Of a DNA stretch of 64,000 nt, positions 16,662 through 25,810 are shown in pieces (position 1 is the stretch's first letter; each line of letters starts with the position of its first letter). A program made the position numbers and the translations under genes. The DNA is taken from positions 96,289-160,288 of the forward strand of contig SPIA01000004.1 in the NCBI GenBank assembly GCA_004535795.1. The letters are read 5' to 3'. Source of the stretch: Gammaproteobacteria bacterium LSUCC0057. GTDB taxonomy: Bacteria > Pseudomonadota > Gammaproteobacteria > Pseudomonadales > Porticoccaceae. Below the pieces are notes generated by a model. The model saw nothing but the letters and a program-made list of their open reading frames with translations. It made no database searches and was not told the DNA's origin.

Positions 16662-18104
16662 CTACTGCCTACAAACAGGCTCATTCTGCTCTGACTGTGC
16701 AGCCTCGTCATCTGCCAGCAGCTTTTGCGCCTCATCGACGCTGTGCAGCGATCGGCGCGCACCGCGCTCAATAATCTGCAGGTTTTCAGCCATCTGCGAG
16801 GGCTGCTCGCTCTCGTTATTTTTAACCAGCGCAGCAAAACCGACCACCGCGGCGGTATGGTTGCGTATTTCGCGCAGCAGCTGGCGCAACTCGCTGCGCA
16901 ACAGCGCGCCGGCGGTGACTTTTTGCTGCCATCGCTCGAGCTGCTGGCGCTGTAGCGCTAACTCGCCTTGCCGATGGTTGTGCTTGCGCTGCCAGCGATA
17001 AGCGCTATAGGCCGACAACAGCGCCAAACCGACCAGCAACAATAAAAACAGCATGAATGCCCACCACACCCAGTGGTAGCGCAATGACCACGGCTCCAGC
17101 GACTGGTTGGCAACAAACATAATACCGCGGTAACGGTGTGCCGACGGGCTACTCTGGGCAGCACCGGAGGCCACCCCCGGCAGCTGAAATTGATGGCTAA
17201 TGAAGTGCCCGCCGCGCTGATACCCCTGCAGGTTGGTGGCGGGCGAGGTCCCAGCAGGGTAGCTGACAATACTTTGCCCGGCCTGTAGCTGGCTCCAAAC
17301 CTTGGGGAACACTCTGCCAAAGCGGTGGCCGACGGCATTGAGGTCAAAACCCCACTGCATGGCGGTGTCCGGATGAATAATAAAATAGCCGTTGTCATCG
17401 ACCAGAAAAATATCGACCTGCCAGATATTGCGCAGTGCCCGGCTATAGCGCTGCAACAGCTCAGTGACTGACAGGTTGGCGACGACTAAGCCATTGACCG
17501 TTGTCGCTTGCGCGGCTGCTGGTTCGCCAGGGGTCCCTTCGATAGCACGCACCATACGCAGTGTCGGCTGGTAGGGGCGCTGCACCTCACCAAATTCTCG
17601 ATTGAGATCTATCCGCGACAAGTAGACTGCGTTGTGGGGCTGCGCCAACGCCTCCGCCACATAGTAGCGGGCAGACTTGTCCTGCAGCTGGTGGCGGGGG
17701 ATGAGGCGTATCGTTTGGTCTTGGCGTTTGACGTTGAGCTGTTCGCGGCCTTGGCTGTCGAGCAAGCGCACTTGATCGTACTCGGGGTAGGCCTGCAAAA
17801 AACGCAGGAAGTATTCACCGACGCGCTGCAATAGTTGGCTGCGGTCGAGATGGCGACTGGGATCTAGGTGGGCCAGTTCGGGCAGATTAGTGAGCAGTTT
17901 TAAATCGTCACTGCGCGCTTGCAGGTCGGCAATCAACTGTTCGCTGGCCTCAACCAGTTCGGCTTGTTGGCTGTTGAGCACTAGCTGTAACAAACGCTCC
18001 TGATAACGCTGTAGCGCAACGATAAAAAAGACCACCAGCAATAAACCCAAGGCGGCTAAGTAGAGCGTTTTGCTGCCACTCAAAAAACCTCGACTACCAC
18101 TCAC
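16662..18104 (-). CDS. dCache-type membrane sensor with a histidine-kinase-like dimerisation helix but no ATPase domain
   Basis: A 480-residue inner-membrane protein. A membrane helix (about 13-31) leads to a large periplasmic domain (about 32-343) with double-Cache features (DNGYFIIHPDTAMQWGFDL, residues 237-255; MFVANQSLEPWSLRYHW near the end), then a second membrane helix (about 345-366) and a cytoplasmic coiled coil. The C-terminus contains LREIRNHTAAVVGFAALV, which looks like the HisKA phosphoacceptor box with His416, followed by a second helix, and then stops. The N, G1 and G2 boxes of a kinase are absent. The next gene on this strand is far downstream, so the missing part is not simply a second reading frame. 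Function is unknown; it may dimerise with or be phosphorylated by another kinase. Confidence 0.7.
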   Translation of the reverse strand: MSGSRGFLSGSKTLYLAALGLLLVVFFIVALQRYQERLLQLVLNSQQAELVEASEQLIADLQARSDDLKLLTNLPELAHLDPSRHLDRSQLLQRVGEYFLRFLQAYPEYDQVRLLDSQGREQLNVKRQDQTIRLIPRHQLQDKSARYYVAEALAQPHNAVYLSRIDLNREFGEVQRPYQPTLRMVRAIEGTPGEPAAAQATTVNGLVVANLSVTELLQRYSRALRNIWQVDIFLVDDNGYFIIHPDTAMQWGFDLNAVGHRFGRVFPKVWSQLQAGQSIVSYPAGTSPATNLQGYQRGGHFISHQFQLPGVASGAAQSSPSAHRYRGIMFVANQSLEPWSLRYHWVWWAFMLFLLLLVGLALLSAYSAYRWQRKHNHRQGELALQRQQLERWQQKVTAGALLRSELRQLLREIRNHTAAVVGFAALVKNNESEQPSQMAENLQIIERGARRSLHSVDEAQKLLADDEAAQSEQNEPVCRQ

Positions 18105-18160
18105 TGCACCCTCCTGTTAGCCGCTCTGCCTTGCTCGCAACGGTGTTCATGCGCATACTA

Positions 18161-18188
18161 TAGCCCGTTTAATTTAGCCCGTTTAATT
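18161..18188. repeat. Two tandem copies of a 14-bp unit upstream of purU
   Basis: TAGCCCGTTTAATT occurs twice head to tail with no gap. It ends 15 bp before the purU start, just upstream of its GAGG ribosome site. TACTAT (18156-18161) just before it could be a -10 element. Confidence 0.75.
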
Positions 18189-18203
18189 TGCCTGCGAGGC
18201 CTC

Positions 18204-19103
18204 ATGTTTACGCCCACTTCTAATACTGATTTAGTCGCCCCCCGCGAGGCCAGCTACATACTGCGCGCCACCTGCCGCGCCGGCAGTGGCATTGTTGCCG
18301 CGGTGACTGGCTGTTTAGCCGCCAACGACTGTTATATTCAGGCATTAGAACAGTTCGATGATGAGTCTACCGACAAGTTTTTTATGCGCGCGGTGTTTAA
18401 GCGCCAAGCCAACTCACCAGAGTTGGCGGCTATCCAATCTCATCTTAGTACCATAGCGGAAAAATTTGCCATCGAATTTACCATCCACGACCCCGCGCAA
18501 CCGCTCAAAGTGGTGGTGATGGTGTCAAAAGACGACCATTGCCTAAACGCACTGCTCTATCGCAAAAACAAGGGCGAGCTCAATATTCAGATCACCGCGG
18601 TGGTCTCCAACCACGCCGACCTGCGCGCTATGGTTGAGCGCGAGGGAATCCGTTTTATCCAGCTGCCGATTACGCCCGAGAACAAACCGCACCAAGAGCA
18701 GCGGCTGTTGGAAATCATTGACGAAACCGCTGCCGAGTTGGTGGTGTTGGCGCGCTACATGCAGATTCTCTCCGATCCGCTCTGCCAACAGCTGAGCGGC
18801 CGCTGCATTAACATTCACCACTCCTTTCTACCCGGCTTTAAGGGCGCTCGCCCCTACCACCAAGCCTTTAACCGCGGGGTTAAGTTGATTGGCGCCACCG
18901 CGCACTATGTCACCCCCGATCTCGACGAAGGGCCGATTATTGAGCAGATGGTGACCCGCGTCGACCACAACCAAAAGCCGCATATGCTCGCTGCGCTCGG
19001 CCGCGAAAATGAGAGCATGGCGCTCACCCGCGCAGTGCGCTACCACGTCGAGCAGCGTGTCTTTCTCGATGGCAACAAAACCGTGGTATTCCTCGGCAGC
19101 TGA
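18204..19103 (+). CDS. purU: Formyltetrahydrofolate deformylase
   Basis: Hydrolyses 10-formyl-THF to formate and THF, supplying formate and balancing one-carbon pools. An N-terminal ACT domain (about 17-95, ILRATCRAGSGIVAAVTG...) is followed by a formyltransferase-like catalytic domain (about 100-299). Catalytic-type segments: NIHHSFLPGFKGARPYHQA with Asn and His, and GATAHYVTPDLDEGPIIEQ with the Asp. Length 299 versus 280 in E. coli, the difference being a short N-terminal tail. GAGG lies upstream of the ATG. It appears to be a single-gene unit. Confidence 0.95.
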   Translation: MFTPTSNTDLVAPREASYILRATCRAGSGIVAAVTGCLAANDCYIQALEQFDDESTDKFFMRAVFKRQANSPELAAIQSHLSTIAEKFAIEFTIHDPAQPLKVVVMVSKDDHCLNALLYRKNKGELNIQITAVVSNHADLRAMVEREGIRFIQLPITPENKPHQEQRLLEIIDETAAELVVLARYMQILSDPLCQQLSGRCINIHHSFLPGFKGARPYHQAFNRGVKLIGATAHYVTPDLDEGPIIEQMVTRVDHNQKPHMLAALGRENESMALTRAVRYHVEQRVFLDGNKTVVFLGS

Positions 19104-19216
19104 GCCTTGCCAAAACACTGCGGCGCGGACCTACTGAGTACAACGAGATATGACCTACTGCCGCTATCAGTCTGCCCGCTGTAGATTGTCCACTTTACTG
19201 AGCAGACCGCCTCGCT

Positions 19217-21340
19217 ATGGCTGACACCCTCAACGTTCGCACCGGCCCCAGTTTTAGCGGACCGAATATCTGGTCTAGCAGCGGCTTTGTCTCGGCGCTG
19301 GCACCACTGCTGGTAGCGCTGCGCCAGTCCCATGTCGACCAGTTAGAGTCGCTGTTGCAGCAGCGGACTGCAGCGCTGTGGCCACAAAAGCTCAGTCAGC
19401 AACTGCACAATCATTTACCAGCAGGGCACCGACTGGGGCTTATCTGCGCACTGTTCAGCCGCAATCTGCTCAACCAAGCGGGCGCAGCAATAGAGTATTA
19501 CAGCGCCGCTGCACACGGGCCGGCAGAGCTCATAATAAGAGTGGGCTTCTTCCCTGGCGCCCAGCGCCATGCGCAGCAAGCACTGGTCAACTGTTCTGCC
19601 CGGTTGCTGGGTGTCGCTCAGGCAGTTGCACAGGGATACAGCGGTGAGCGCCTCGCCACCGGCTTGGCGCAGTGGTGCCAACAGCACGCCGAGTCTGCCC
19701 CTGCCGACTACCCCAAACCCACCATAGCGGCAGAGCTGCGCGAGCTGACGCGGCACCATGTACCGTGGCTGCTAAGGGCCGAACAGCCTACGGCGATACA
19801 GGTTGGCTGGGGCAGTGAGGCGCAACCGTGGTCTGCCGGGCTGGCGCCAACCGCCATAAACAAGATCCCCACGGTGTTAATTATTGCCGATGCCTCCAGT
19901 CACAGCACCTGGTTAGCGCAACTGCGCGACCAGCTAGCGCTGACACCCAATGGGCGGCTCGCCGGCCTCGCCATTAACACTGCAAAGCAGAGTTGGCTGA
20001 ATGGCACCACCCGCCAGACCAGCACGGTGGCGCAGCTGCTCTGTGACCGCACATGCCAACGGCTGTTGCTGTTGCGCAGCCGCCAGCAGCTCGTCGCTGC
20101 CGGCTTACCGATAACACAGTTCGATTTAATCATTAACGGCGATGTAACACCGCTACCGCAGCTACAATTTAATTTATGTTTGCGTCATAGCAATATATTT
20201 TGGTCGACACCATTAACCGAACAGACATCAATAACGACGTTAATCGCAAAAGCTATTGCAAGGCTCGCGGAGTCACCAAAACCCTTTGTCAGCACAATAC
20301 CTTCTTATTGCCAATTACCTGCCGCTCAGAGCCTTACCCTAAACTGGCTGAACAGTGACGCATTGCGACTGCAATCGGGTCCTTGTGTGATGGCTTTGGT
20401 CAAAAACGAAATGACCTTGTTGCCTCATTTTTTGAACCACTATCGCGACATGGGTGTCGATCGGTTCATTTTTTATGATGACGACTCTACAGACGGAAGC
20501 CGCGACTTTTTGTTGCAGCAACCAGACTGTGCGGTCTGTGCTTCCGACCACCGCTTCAATCAAATACTCAGCGATGGCACTGTGTTTCATCAGGCAGTCA
20601 AATGCTTGTTTACCGAATTGTTAGCGCCAGGTCAGTGGTCACTTATCGTCGACGTCGATGAGCTGTTGTTTATCCCAGCACAGTATCAGCAGCAATTAGC
20701 GCCGTTTATACGCGATCTAGAAGCTGAAAACATTACCCAAGTCACTGCGCCGATGGTCGACATGTATCCGCGCAACCTACAACAACTAGTCGATACTAGT
20801 TGCGATAATCCATGGCAACTTTGCCAATATTTCGACCGCACAATCGGTTACTATCGCGATTTCGCCAGTGGTCGCTTTATCAAGGCTTTCGGTGGGGTAA
20901 GGCCGAGGCTGATTCAGCATTTATACAAACATCACCGACAACGCTACACAGAGCTTTTTTCTAATGCAGGCTACACCATGCCGGCAACCTGGAAGACACC
21001 TTTAATTCAGAGTGGTAGCGGGCTGCATTTAGTCAATTCTCACAATACTAACGGCGTTGCACCACACTCGGTACAGTGTGTTCTGGCTCACTTTAAATTT
21101 AATGCTGATCTTCCCAAAAAAATAGCTATGGCCTTGCAACTGCGCCAACACTACCTAGGCTCCATCGACTACCGCATTCTCGCGACAGCAATAGAGCTTT
21201 ATCCCGGTTATGATCTTTTCAGCCCGGCTACGGTATTGTTTGAGGGCGTTCGTTCGTTCGAAGATGCGGGCTTGATTTTCTTTCACAGGGCTGTCTCTGG
21301 CCAAACATCCCGTAACTCTGTCGACGAAAAATCCAGTTGA
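19217..21340 (+). CDS. Two-part protein: unknown N-terminal region plus a glycosyltransferase domain
   Basis: A 707-residue protein. Residues about 389-690 are a GT-A glycosyltransferase-like domain of the type found in the Glyco_tranf_2_4/GT92-like group: VMALVKNEMTLLPHFLNHY (391-409), a DDDSTDGS loop (421-428), and DVDELLFIP (479-487) as the metal and sugar-nucleotide site. Residues 1-385 are not recognised; they have no signal peptide or clear membrane helix, and include an LIIADASS stretch (221-228). DNA composition changes within the gene: the 60 bp from 19801 have 41 G/C, and the 60 bp from 20161 have 20. No good ribosome site is seen before ATG 19217. Target glycan is unknown; it probably acts on a surface polysaccharide or glycoprotein. 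Confidence 0.72.
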   Translation: MADTLNVRTGPSFSGPNIWSSSGFVSALAPLLVALRQSHVDQLESLLQQRTAALWPQKLSQQLHNHLPAGHRLGLICALFSRNLLNQAGAAIEYYSAAAHGPAELIIRVGFFPGAQRHAQQALVNCSARLLGVAQAVAQGYSGERLATGLAQWCQQHAESAPADYPKPTIAAELRELTRHHVPWLLRAEQPTAIQVGWGSEAQPWSAGLAPTAINKIPTVLIIADASSHSTWLAQLRDQLALTPNGRLAGLAINTAKQSWLNGTTRQTSTVAQLLCDRTCQRLLLLRSRQQLVAAGLPITQFDLIINGDVTPLPQLQFNLCLRHSNIFWSTPLTEQTSITTLIAKAIARLAESPKPFVSTIPSYCQLPAAQSLTLNWLNSDALRLQSGPCVMALVKNEMTLLPHFLNHYRDMGVDRFIFYDDDSTDGSRDFLLQQPDCAVCASDHRFNQILSDGTVFHQAVKCLFTELLAPGQWSLIVDVDELLFIPAQYQQQLAPFIRDLEAENITQVTAPMVDMYPRNLQQLVDTSCDNPWQLCQYFDRTIGYYRDFASGRFIKAFGGVRPRLIQHLYKHHRQRYTELFSNAGYTMPATWKTPLIQSGSGLHLVNSHNTNGVAPHSVQCVLAHFKFNADLPKKIAMALQLRQHYLGSIDYRILATAIELYPGYDLFSPATVLFEGVRSFEDAGLIFFHRAVSGQTSRNSVDEKSS

Positions 21341-22270
21341 TCAATGGCTGCGTTGGCGTGCAAGCGCCCAATCTAACAGTGCAGTTGTGCGCGGTTTTGA
21401 TTCCCCAAAAATACTCCGTTTCAGCTGCTGAGCGCGCTGCACAACCACCTCAACCTGAGCCATTTGCGACTCTTCAAGAACTCTCTTTGATAATAGCTTT
21501 GCCAACAGGGTTACATCTCGCCAACACAGATGGGGGTAGTACATCGCTAACGCCTGCTGGCGCACTTCAAAGCGCTTCAGCTCATGTTGTAATTTGACTA
21601 CCGACATGGAGTGATCACGGTCATTGGTTACATTGCCTCTATGGCGTCGCTTAACCAGCAACACCTCATCAAGGTTGGCAAAATTCGCACCTCGGCGTAC
21701 CGATGCCAGCCACAATGCCTGCTCCAGTCCTCTCTGCATGTGCGGGTATAGCAAGTCATAACGGCGAAGAAAGTCAGCGCGCGCCATTGTGGTCGGATCC
21801 AGCATAGCCGAGCCATTAACCAAAATCATTTGAGCCTTGATATCTGCATCTAGGATCGGATGTGCAGTGATATTAAGTTTTTTTTCAAGAGAATTGGCTA
21901 TACGCTGGGCTCTGGCACCAAGAAAATGCACCTCAGGGTGGCCTTCAAGGTAGTCGACTTGTTTCTGCAATCGCTCGGGTAGCGCTATATCGTCGGCGTC
22001 CATCACCGCCCAATATTTACCTTCGGCCAGTTTCATTGCGATATTTCTCGCCGTAGCGATTCCGCAGTTAATCGGCAGGCGCACTGTTTTGATCCGCCGA
22101 TCGGAAAATTCCGACAGCTGCTCGCTGGTATCGTCACTCGAGCCATCGTCGACTACCAGACACTCAAAATTCTCAAAGCTTTGCTCGAGCAGTGAATCGA
22201 TAGCCGCTTTGATATATTCGCCAGCATTGTAAGCTGCCATAATTACTGAGACTTTAACCGGTTCTCTCAC
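21341..22270 (-). CDS. Family 2 glycosyltransferase
   Basis: A 309-residue GT2 enzyme with the standard N-terminal nucleotide-sugar domain: VSVIMAAYNAGEYIKAAIDSL (about 7-27), LVVDDGSSDDTSEQ (about 39-52) and YWAVMDADDIALPERL, which carries the DxD motif. The C-terminal third (about 200-309) is helical with no membrane span, so it is likely a soluble or peripheral enzyme. The start is GTG 22270. Its stop codon directly abuts that of the convergent 707-residue gene (TGA next to TCA). Donor and acceptor are unknown. Confidence 0.85.
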   Translation of the reverse strand: MREPVKVSVIMAAYNAGEYIKAAIDSLLEQSFENFECLVVDDGSSDDTSEQLSEFSDRRIKTVRLPINCGIATARNIAMKLAEGKYWAVMDADDIALPERLQKQVDYLEGHPEVHFLGARAQRIANSLEKKLNITAHPILDADIKAQMILVNGSAMLDPTTMARADFLRRYDLLYPHMQRGLEQALWLASVRRGANFANLDEVLLVKRRHRGNVTNDRDHSMSVVKLQHELKRFEVRQQALAMYYPHLCWRDVTLLAKLLSKRVLEESQMAQVEVVVQRAQQLKRSIFGESKPRTTALLDWALARQRSH

Positions 22271-22303
22271 AGCATTTGTAACCCCTATTCGACGGCGCTA
22301 ATA

Positions 22304-23281
22304 ATGGCAACCATCACCCACTACAGTGGCCGACTGGCCAACCGCTCGGCATTGAGTGTGGTTTCAGTGGACGATCTGCGCCAATGTCGCACCCACCCGG
22401 GGAACTTCGACCCTGAGCGGCTAAGTAAGATTGTGCCCTACTGCTTCGATATGTCCAGGGGTTGCCTTATTGCCGCAACAGATATCGACCCACTGGCCGC
22501 TGCCGCTGCGCCGTTTCACTACCAATATCTACGCCAGCATGCTGGGGAGTTTGTTGCCTTAAACTGGCAGCAGCTACAAATACTTAGCCGCGAACCTATT
22601 TGTGCAGAATCGACGGTGATATTTTCGCCGGGCCGCTGTGGTTCAACGCTGTTAGCAAATATTCTTGCGGCCAATAAAATAGTTACCGTATCTGAACCGG
22701 ACTTTATCACGCAGATGGTTCCGCTTTTGAAACAGGCCCTGACAAACAACCAGCCAACTTTGACGGGAATATTGCACCTAGTAAGACTCGCCTTGAGGTT
22801 ACTACTGAAACCGATTTTGAATGAACCCTCTCTTTACGCACTCAAGATGCGCTCGCATGCCAACCGAGCGCCGCTGCTACTCCTGCAAGCTTTCGATAAA
22901 CCTCCCAAGCCGATTTTCATCAATAGAGACTTTGCCTCATGGAGCCGTTCTCGCGCACGAGCCTTTAACTCTACCCTGCAGGCCTCTTTAAACAGCTACT
23001 GGCTCGCCCAGCAAGCACAAAAAAAACTCAGCAGCTGTGGCCCATTGCTAGATTTGGATTACGCACAACTGACAGCCAGTCCCGCCAAGGTATCGGAGCA
23101 AATCGCCGCATACTTGGGGCAACCGCTACAGCTAAGCGCCACAGTTGGTGCCACAGCCATCGATTCACAACGTGGAACGCCCCTTGCCCGTGAGCATATT
23201 GCTTCAAAATCGCATAATTTGCCTGATGAAGCGACGCTGACACAGCTCTGGCAGGACTATGCCAGACGAAGACCCGTCTGA
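22304..23281 (+). CDS. Sulfotransferase family protein
   Basis: A 325-residue protein with a PAPS-binding type loop IFSPGRCGSTLL (106-117), the 5'-phosphosulfate-binding signature of sulfotransferases, and a later segment PIFINRDFASWSRSRARAF that matches the 3'-phosphate-binding Arg/Ser region. A conserved ending YLGQPLQLS... is also typical. It may sulfate a sugar or small molecule made or extended by the neighbouring glycosyltransferases. It is divergent from the GT2 gene, with only 33 bp between starts. The AT-richer composition continues here. Substrate unknown. Confidence 0.75.
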   Translation: MATITHYSGRLANRSALSVVSVDDLRQCRTHPGNFDPERLSKIVPYCFDMSRGCLIAATDIDPLAAAAAPFHYQYLRQHAGEFVALNWQQLQILSREPICAESTVIFSPGRCGSTLLANILAANKIVTVSEPDFITQMVPLLKQALTNNQPTLTGILHLVRLALRLLLKPILNEPSLYALKMRSHANRAPLLLLQAFDKPPKPIFINRDFASWSRSRARAFNSTLQASLNSYWLAQQAQKKLSSCGPLLDLDYAQLTASPAKVSEQIAAYLGQPLQLSATVGATAIDSQRGTPLAREHIASKSHNLPDEATLTQLWQDYARRRPV

Positions 23282-23312
23282 ATATTTACCTTTCAGCCGC
23301 TATCAATAAGGC

Positions 23313-23343
23313 AAAAAAAACCGCGGCAGTGCCGCGGTTTTTT
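23313..23343. terminator. Bidirectional terminator between sulfotransferase and TonB receptor genes
   Basis: Arms CCGCGGC (23321-23327) and GCCGCGG (23331-23337) with loop AGT, flanked by eight A on the left and six T on the right. It serves two convergent genes. Confidence 0.9.
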
Positions 23344-23366
23344 CACTTCACAAGGGTGTTAACCAT

Positions 23367-25772
23367 TTAGAAGTTGATACGCCCAGTCAGTTCGAAGGTG
23401 CGCGGTGGGTCTATCATTTTGAAGTAGGTGTTGGCAAAGCCCAATGACGATAGTGGAACATCGTTACCCCACATAAAGGTCTCTTCGTCGGTGAGGTTTT
23501 TACCCACCAGAGCAATCTGCCACTGCTCGTTACCGGCCAGGGCGATACGACCATTGAGCTTACCGTAGCTCTCTTGAATGAGGTGCTCATCCAAATCGGC
23601 GGCCACCACCACATCGTCACTCCAGTTGTAGTCTAAGCCTGCACTTAACACTAAGCCGGCAGAGAGCGCTTTCTCATAGGCGATACCAATATTGGCGGTG
23701 TACTCCGGAGCAAACTGTAGCGGCTCACCCGCCAGGTCGACAGAACCGTCTGGGCAATCCTGATAGGCGTTACAACCAGCACCGGGGAACGACTTGTAGG
23801 TGGCATCGAGATAGGCAAAGGCACCGTTGAGGGTGATCTCCTCGGTGAGGCGGTAGAGCACATCTGCCTCAATCCCCAGCACCTCGGACTCTGCGGCATT
23901 GCCGACCACAAAGGCGGCGTTGCCGTCAAAGGTGGAGACCTGCACATCTTCGTAGGTGCTCATAAACGCCGCTACGTTGAGGCGCCCGCGGCCGTCGGCC
24001 AAGTTGATTTTAGCACCCAACTCGAGAGTTTCGACCGACTCGTCCTCAAAGTCTGCCAAATCGTCAGTGATGCCAGCAACTGTTTCAACTTCGCGACCCA
24101 TACCGTTATCTTCGTCGAAGCCTCCAGCCTTGTAGCCGTTGCCCAACTCCAAATAGATCATAGTGTCATTAGTAGCGTCCCACTGCAGGTTAATATGCCC
24201 TGTTACATGGTCCTCATCGCGATCGCGGGTGTATTGGTGAACCGTTGCCAACTGCAGTGCGTTAGCATAAACCGCCGCCAACTGCCCTGGCAGCAGAGTC
24301 GAGCCGGCATCATCGGCATCGATGTAACCGATGGTGCCCTGCTTGCTCATGCTCTTCTCATCTTCTGAGTAGCGCAAACCGGCTGTGATACGGAATGTGT
24401 CGGTGACATTGTAGGTACCCTCGGCAAAGACCGACCAGCTGTCAGCATCTTGGGCAAACATACTGTGCGCGGTGGCATCGAGAATGCCATTGTCAGCCAC
24501 AGGATCTAGGTTGCCGCCGAGAACCGCTTGGGCAAAGCTATTGCCACCCAATAATGGGTTAGCTGTGTTTAACAAACCAAAGACACCACTCTGAATCGCC
24601 GGGACTGCCGATACATCAACATGGGTGTAACGGTCATTGCTGAGCTCTTCGCTCTGGTAGAAAGCACCGGCCAAATATTCGAAAGCGCCGCCGGTGTCGG
24701 AGCTGATAATCAGCTCAGCACTGAACTGCTCATGTTCCTCGGTGCGACCGCGGTTGAGCAGTTTCAGCGGGCTGTAATCGGAATCCAAGCTATTGGTAAA
24801 CTCGTAGTCGGTACCGGCAACCACCAGCTTGACGCCGTGGCCGGCCAGGGTGCCATCGAGCGTTAATTGCAAAATGTTCGACTCGGTGTCGTCGAATAGC
24901 GGAAAGTCGCGCACATTCTGCTCGTAGTTGGTGTAACCAAAACCGGGTTCAAAGTTGCTGGCACCAAAGGTTGAGTACAAGAAGTTCGCTGAAGCACTCG
25001 CTTTTGAGATGAGCTCCTGGCGGCCGATAACATCAAAATAACCGTGTTCGGCTTTGATGGTGGCAGTCCAGTCATCGTTGAGGTCTACGGCCAGAGTACC
25101 GCGCACATAGACGCTCTCGTTCTGCGGGGCATCTTCGCCATCGGCGGCCAAGTTGCGCACATAGCCCTCGTCTTCGTAGCTGCGCACAGCCAAGCGGCCA
25201 CGGACATTGTCGCTGAGCGGGCCGGAGACCACGCTAGTGATGGTGGTGGCATCTAACTCACTGGTAAAGCCGACGCTGACATAGCCTTCAAACTCTTCGG
25301 TCGGTTGACCGGTGGTAATGTTCAGTGCGCCGGCAATGGTGTTTTTACCAAACAGCGTCGACTGCGGGCCTTTCAGCACCTCGACGCGCTCGATGTCCAA
25401 AAATTTACCACGGGCGCTGCGGCCGCGGCCAAAGTAGACGCCGTCGACAAAGGTACCGACCGACTGCTCAAAGCCGTAGTTAACACCCGAGCCAATGCCG
25501 CGAATAAACAGCTGAGTACCGGCACTTGCCTCGGCGACGTGAACGTTGGGCATATAGGCGGCCAAATCTTCCATTTTGGTCAGCCCTTTCTGGCTGATCT
25601 CTTCGCCACCCATCACCGAGATGGCGATTGGCACCTCTTGCAATCCTTCGGTGCGCTTGGTGGCGGTTACCACAATCTCTTCAAGCGTTAAATTTTGCGC
25701 CAGCGACGGGGCGCTGGCCGCCATGGCCAGTGTGGCCGCAGCGGTATACAAACTGATGGTGCGTTTTTTCAT
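23367..25772 (-). CDS. TonB-dependent outer-membrane receptor
   Basis: A 801-residue active transporter of the outer membrane, energised by TonB-ExbBD. It has a signal peptide (1-25, cleavage at LAQ-N), a TonB-box region LEEIVVTATKR (about 29-39), a plug domain (about 45-160, with MEDLAAYMPNVHV and FGKNTIAGALNI), and a 22-strand type barrel ending in the aromatic-rich FELTGRINF. The style (IAISVMGGEEISQKG, RVEVLKGPQSTLFGKN) is that of the large receptor group of marine and sphingomonad-like bacteria that import varied ligands; siderophore specificity cannot be assumed. AAGGGGA precedes the ATG. It is divergent from the DUF3604 gene across a 250-bp regulatory region. Confidence 0.93.
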   Translation of the reverse strand: MKKRTISLYTAAATLAMAASAPSLAQNLTLEEIVVTATKRTEGLQEVPIAISVMGGEEISQKGLTKMEDLAAYMPNVHVAEASAGTQLFIRGIGSGVNYGFEQSVGTFVDGVYFGRGRSARGKFLDIERVEVLKGPQSTLFGKNTIAGALNITTGQPTEEFEGYVSVGFTSELDATTITSVVSGPLSDNVRGRLAVRSYEDEGYVRNLAADGEDAPQNESVYVRGTLAVDLNDDWTATIKAEHGYFDVIGRQELISKASASANFLYSTFGASNFEPGFGYTNYEQNVRDFPLFDDTESNILQLTLDGTLAGHGVKLVVAGTDYEFTNSLDSDYSPLKLLNRGRTEEHEQFSAELIISSDTGGAFEYLAGAFYQSEELSNDRYTHVDVSAVPAIQSGVFGLLNTANPLLGGNSFAQAVLGGNLDPVADNGILDATAHSMFAQDADSWSVFAEGTYNVTDTFRITAGLRYSEDEKSMSKQGTIGYIDADDAGSTLLPGQLAAVYANALQLATVHQYTRDRDEDHVTGHINLQWDATNDTMIYLELGNGYKAGGFDEDNGMGREVETVAGITDDLADFEDESVETLELGAKINLADGRGRLNVAAFMSTYEDVQVSTFDGNAAFVVGNAAESEVLGIEADVLYRLTEEITLNGAFAYLDATYKSFPGAGCNAYQDCPDGSVDLAGEPLQFAPEYTANIGIAYEKALSAGLVLSAGLDYNWSDDVVVAADLDEHLIQESYGKLNGRIALAGNEQWQIALVGKNLTDEETFMWGNDVPLSSLGFANTYFKMIDPPRTFELTGRINF

Positions 25773-25795
25773 GGTATGTCCCCTTGTGTTTATCC

Positions 25796-25810
25796 GGTGC
25801 CTAGGGCACC
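25796..25810. promoter_or_regulatory. Small inverted repeat upstream of the TonB receptor gene
   Basis: GGTGCC-TAG-GGCACC, a perfect 6-3-6 repeat 24 bp before the receptor start codon. It could be an operator or an mRNA hairpin near the ribosome site. A second, looser repeat TTGGGT-7-ACCCAA lies at 25922-25940. Neither can be tied to a regulator from sequence alone. Possible receptor -10 TATAGT lies at 25855-25860 on the minus strand. Confidence 0.4.

Noticed and set aside
19128..19160. GACCTACTG repeated twice before the 707-residue gene
   Set aside because: Nine bases at irregular spacing; likely chance.
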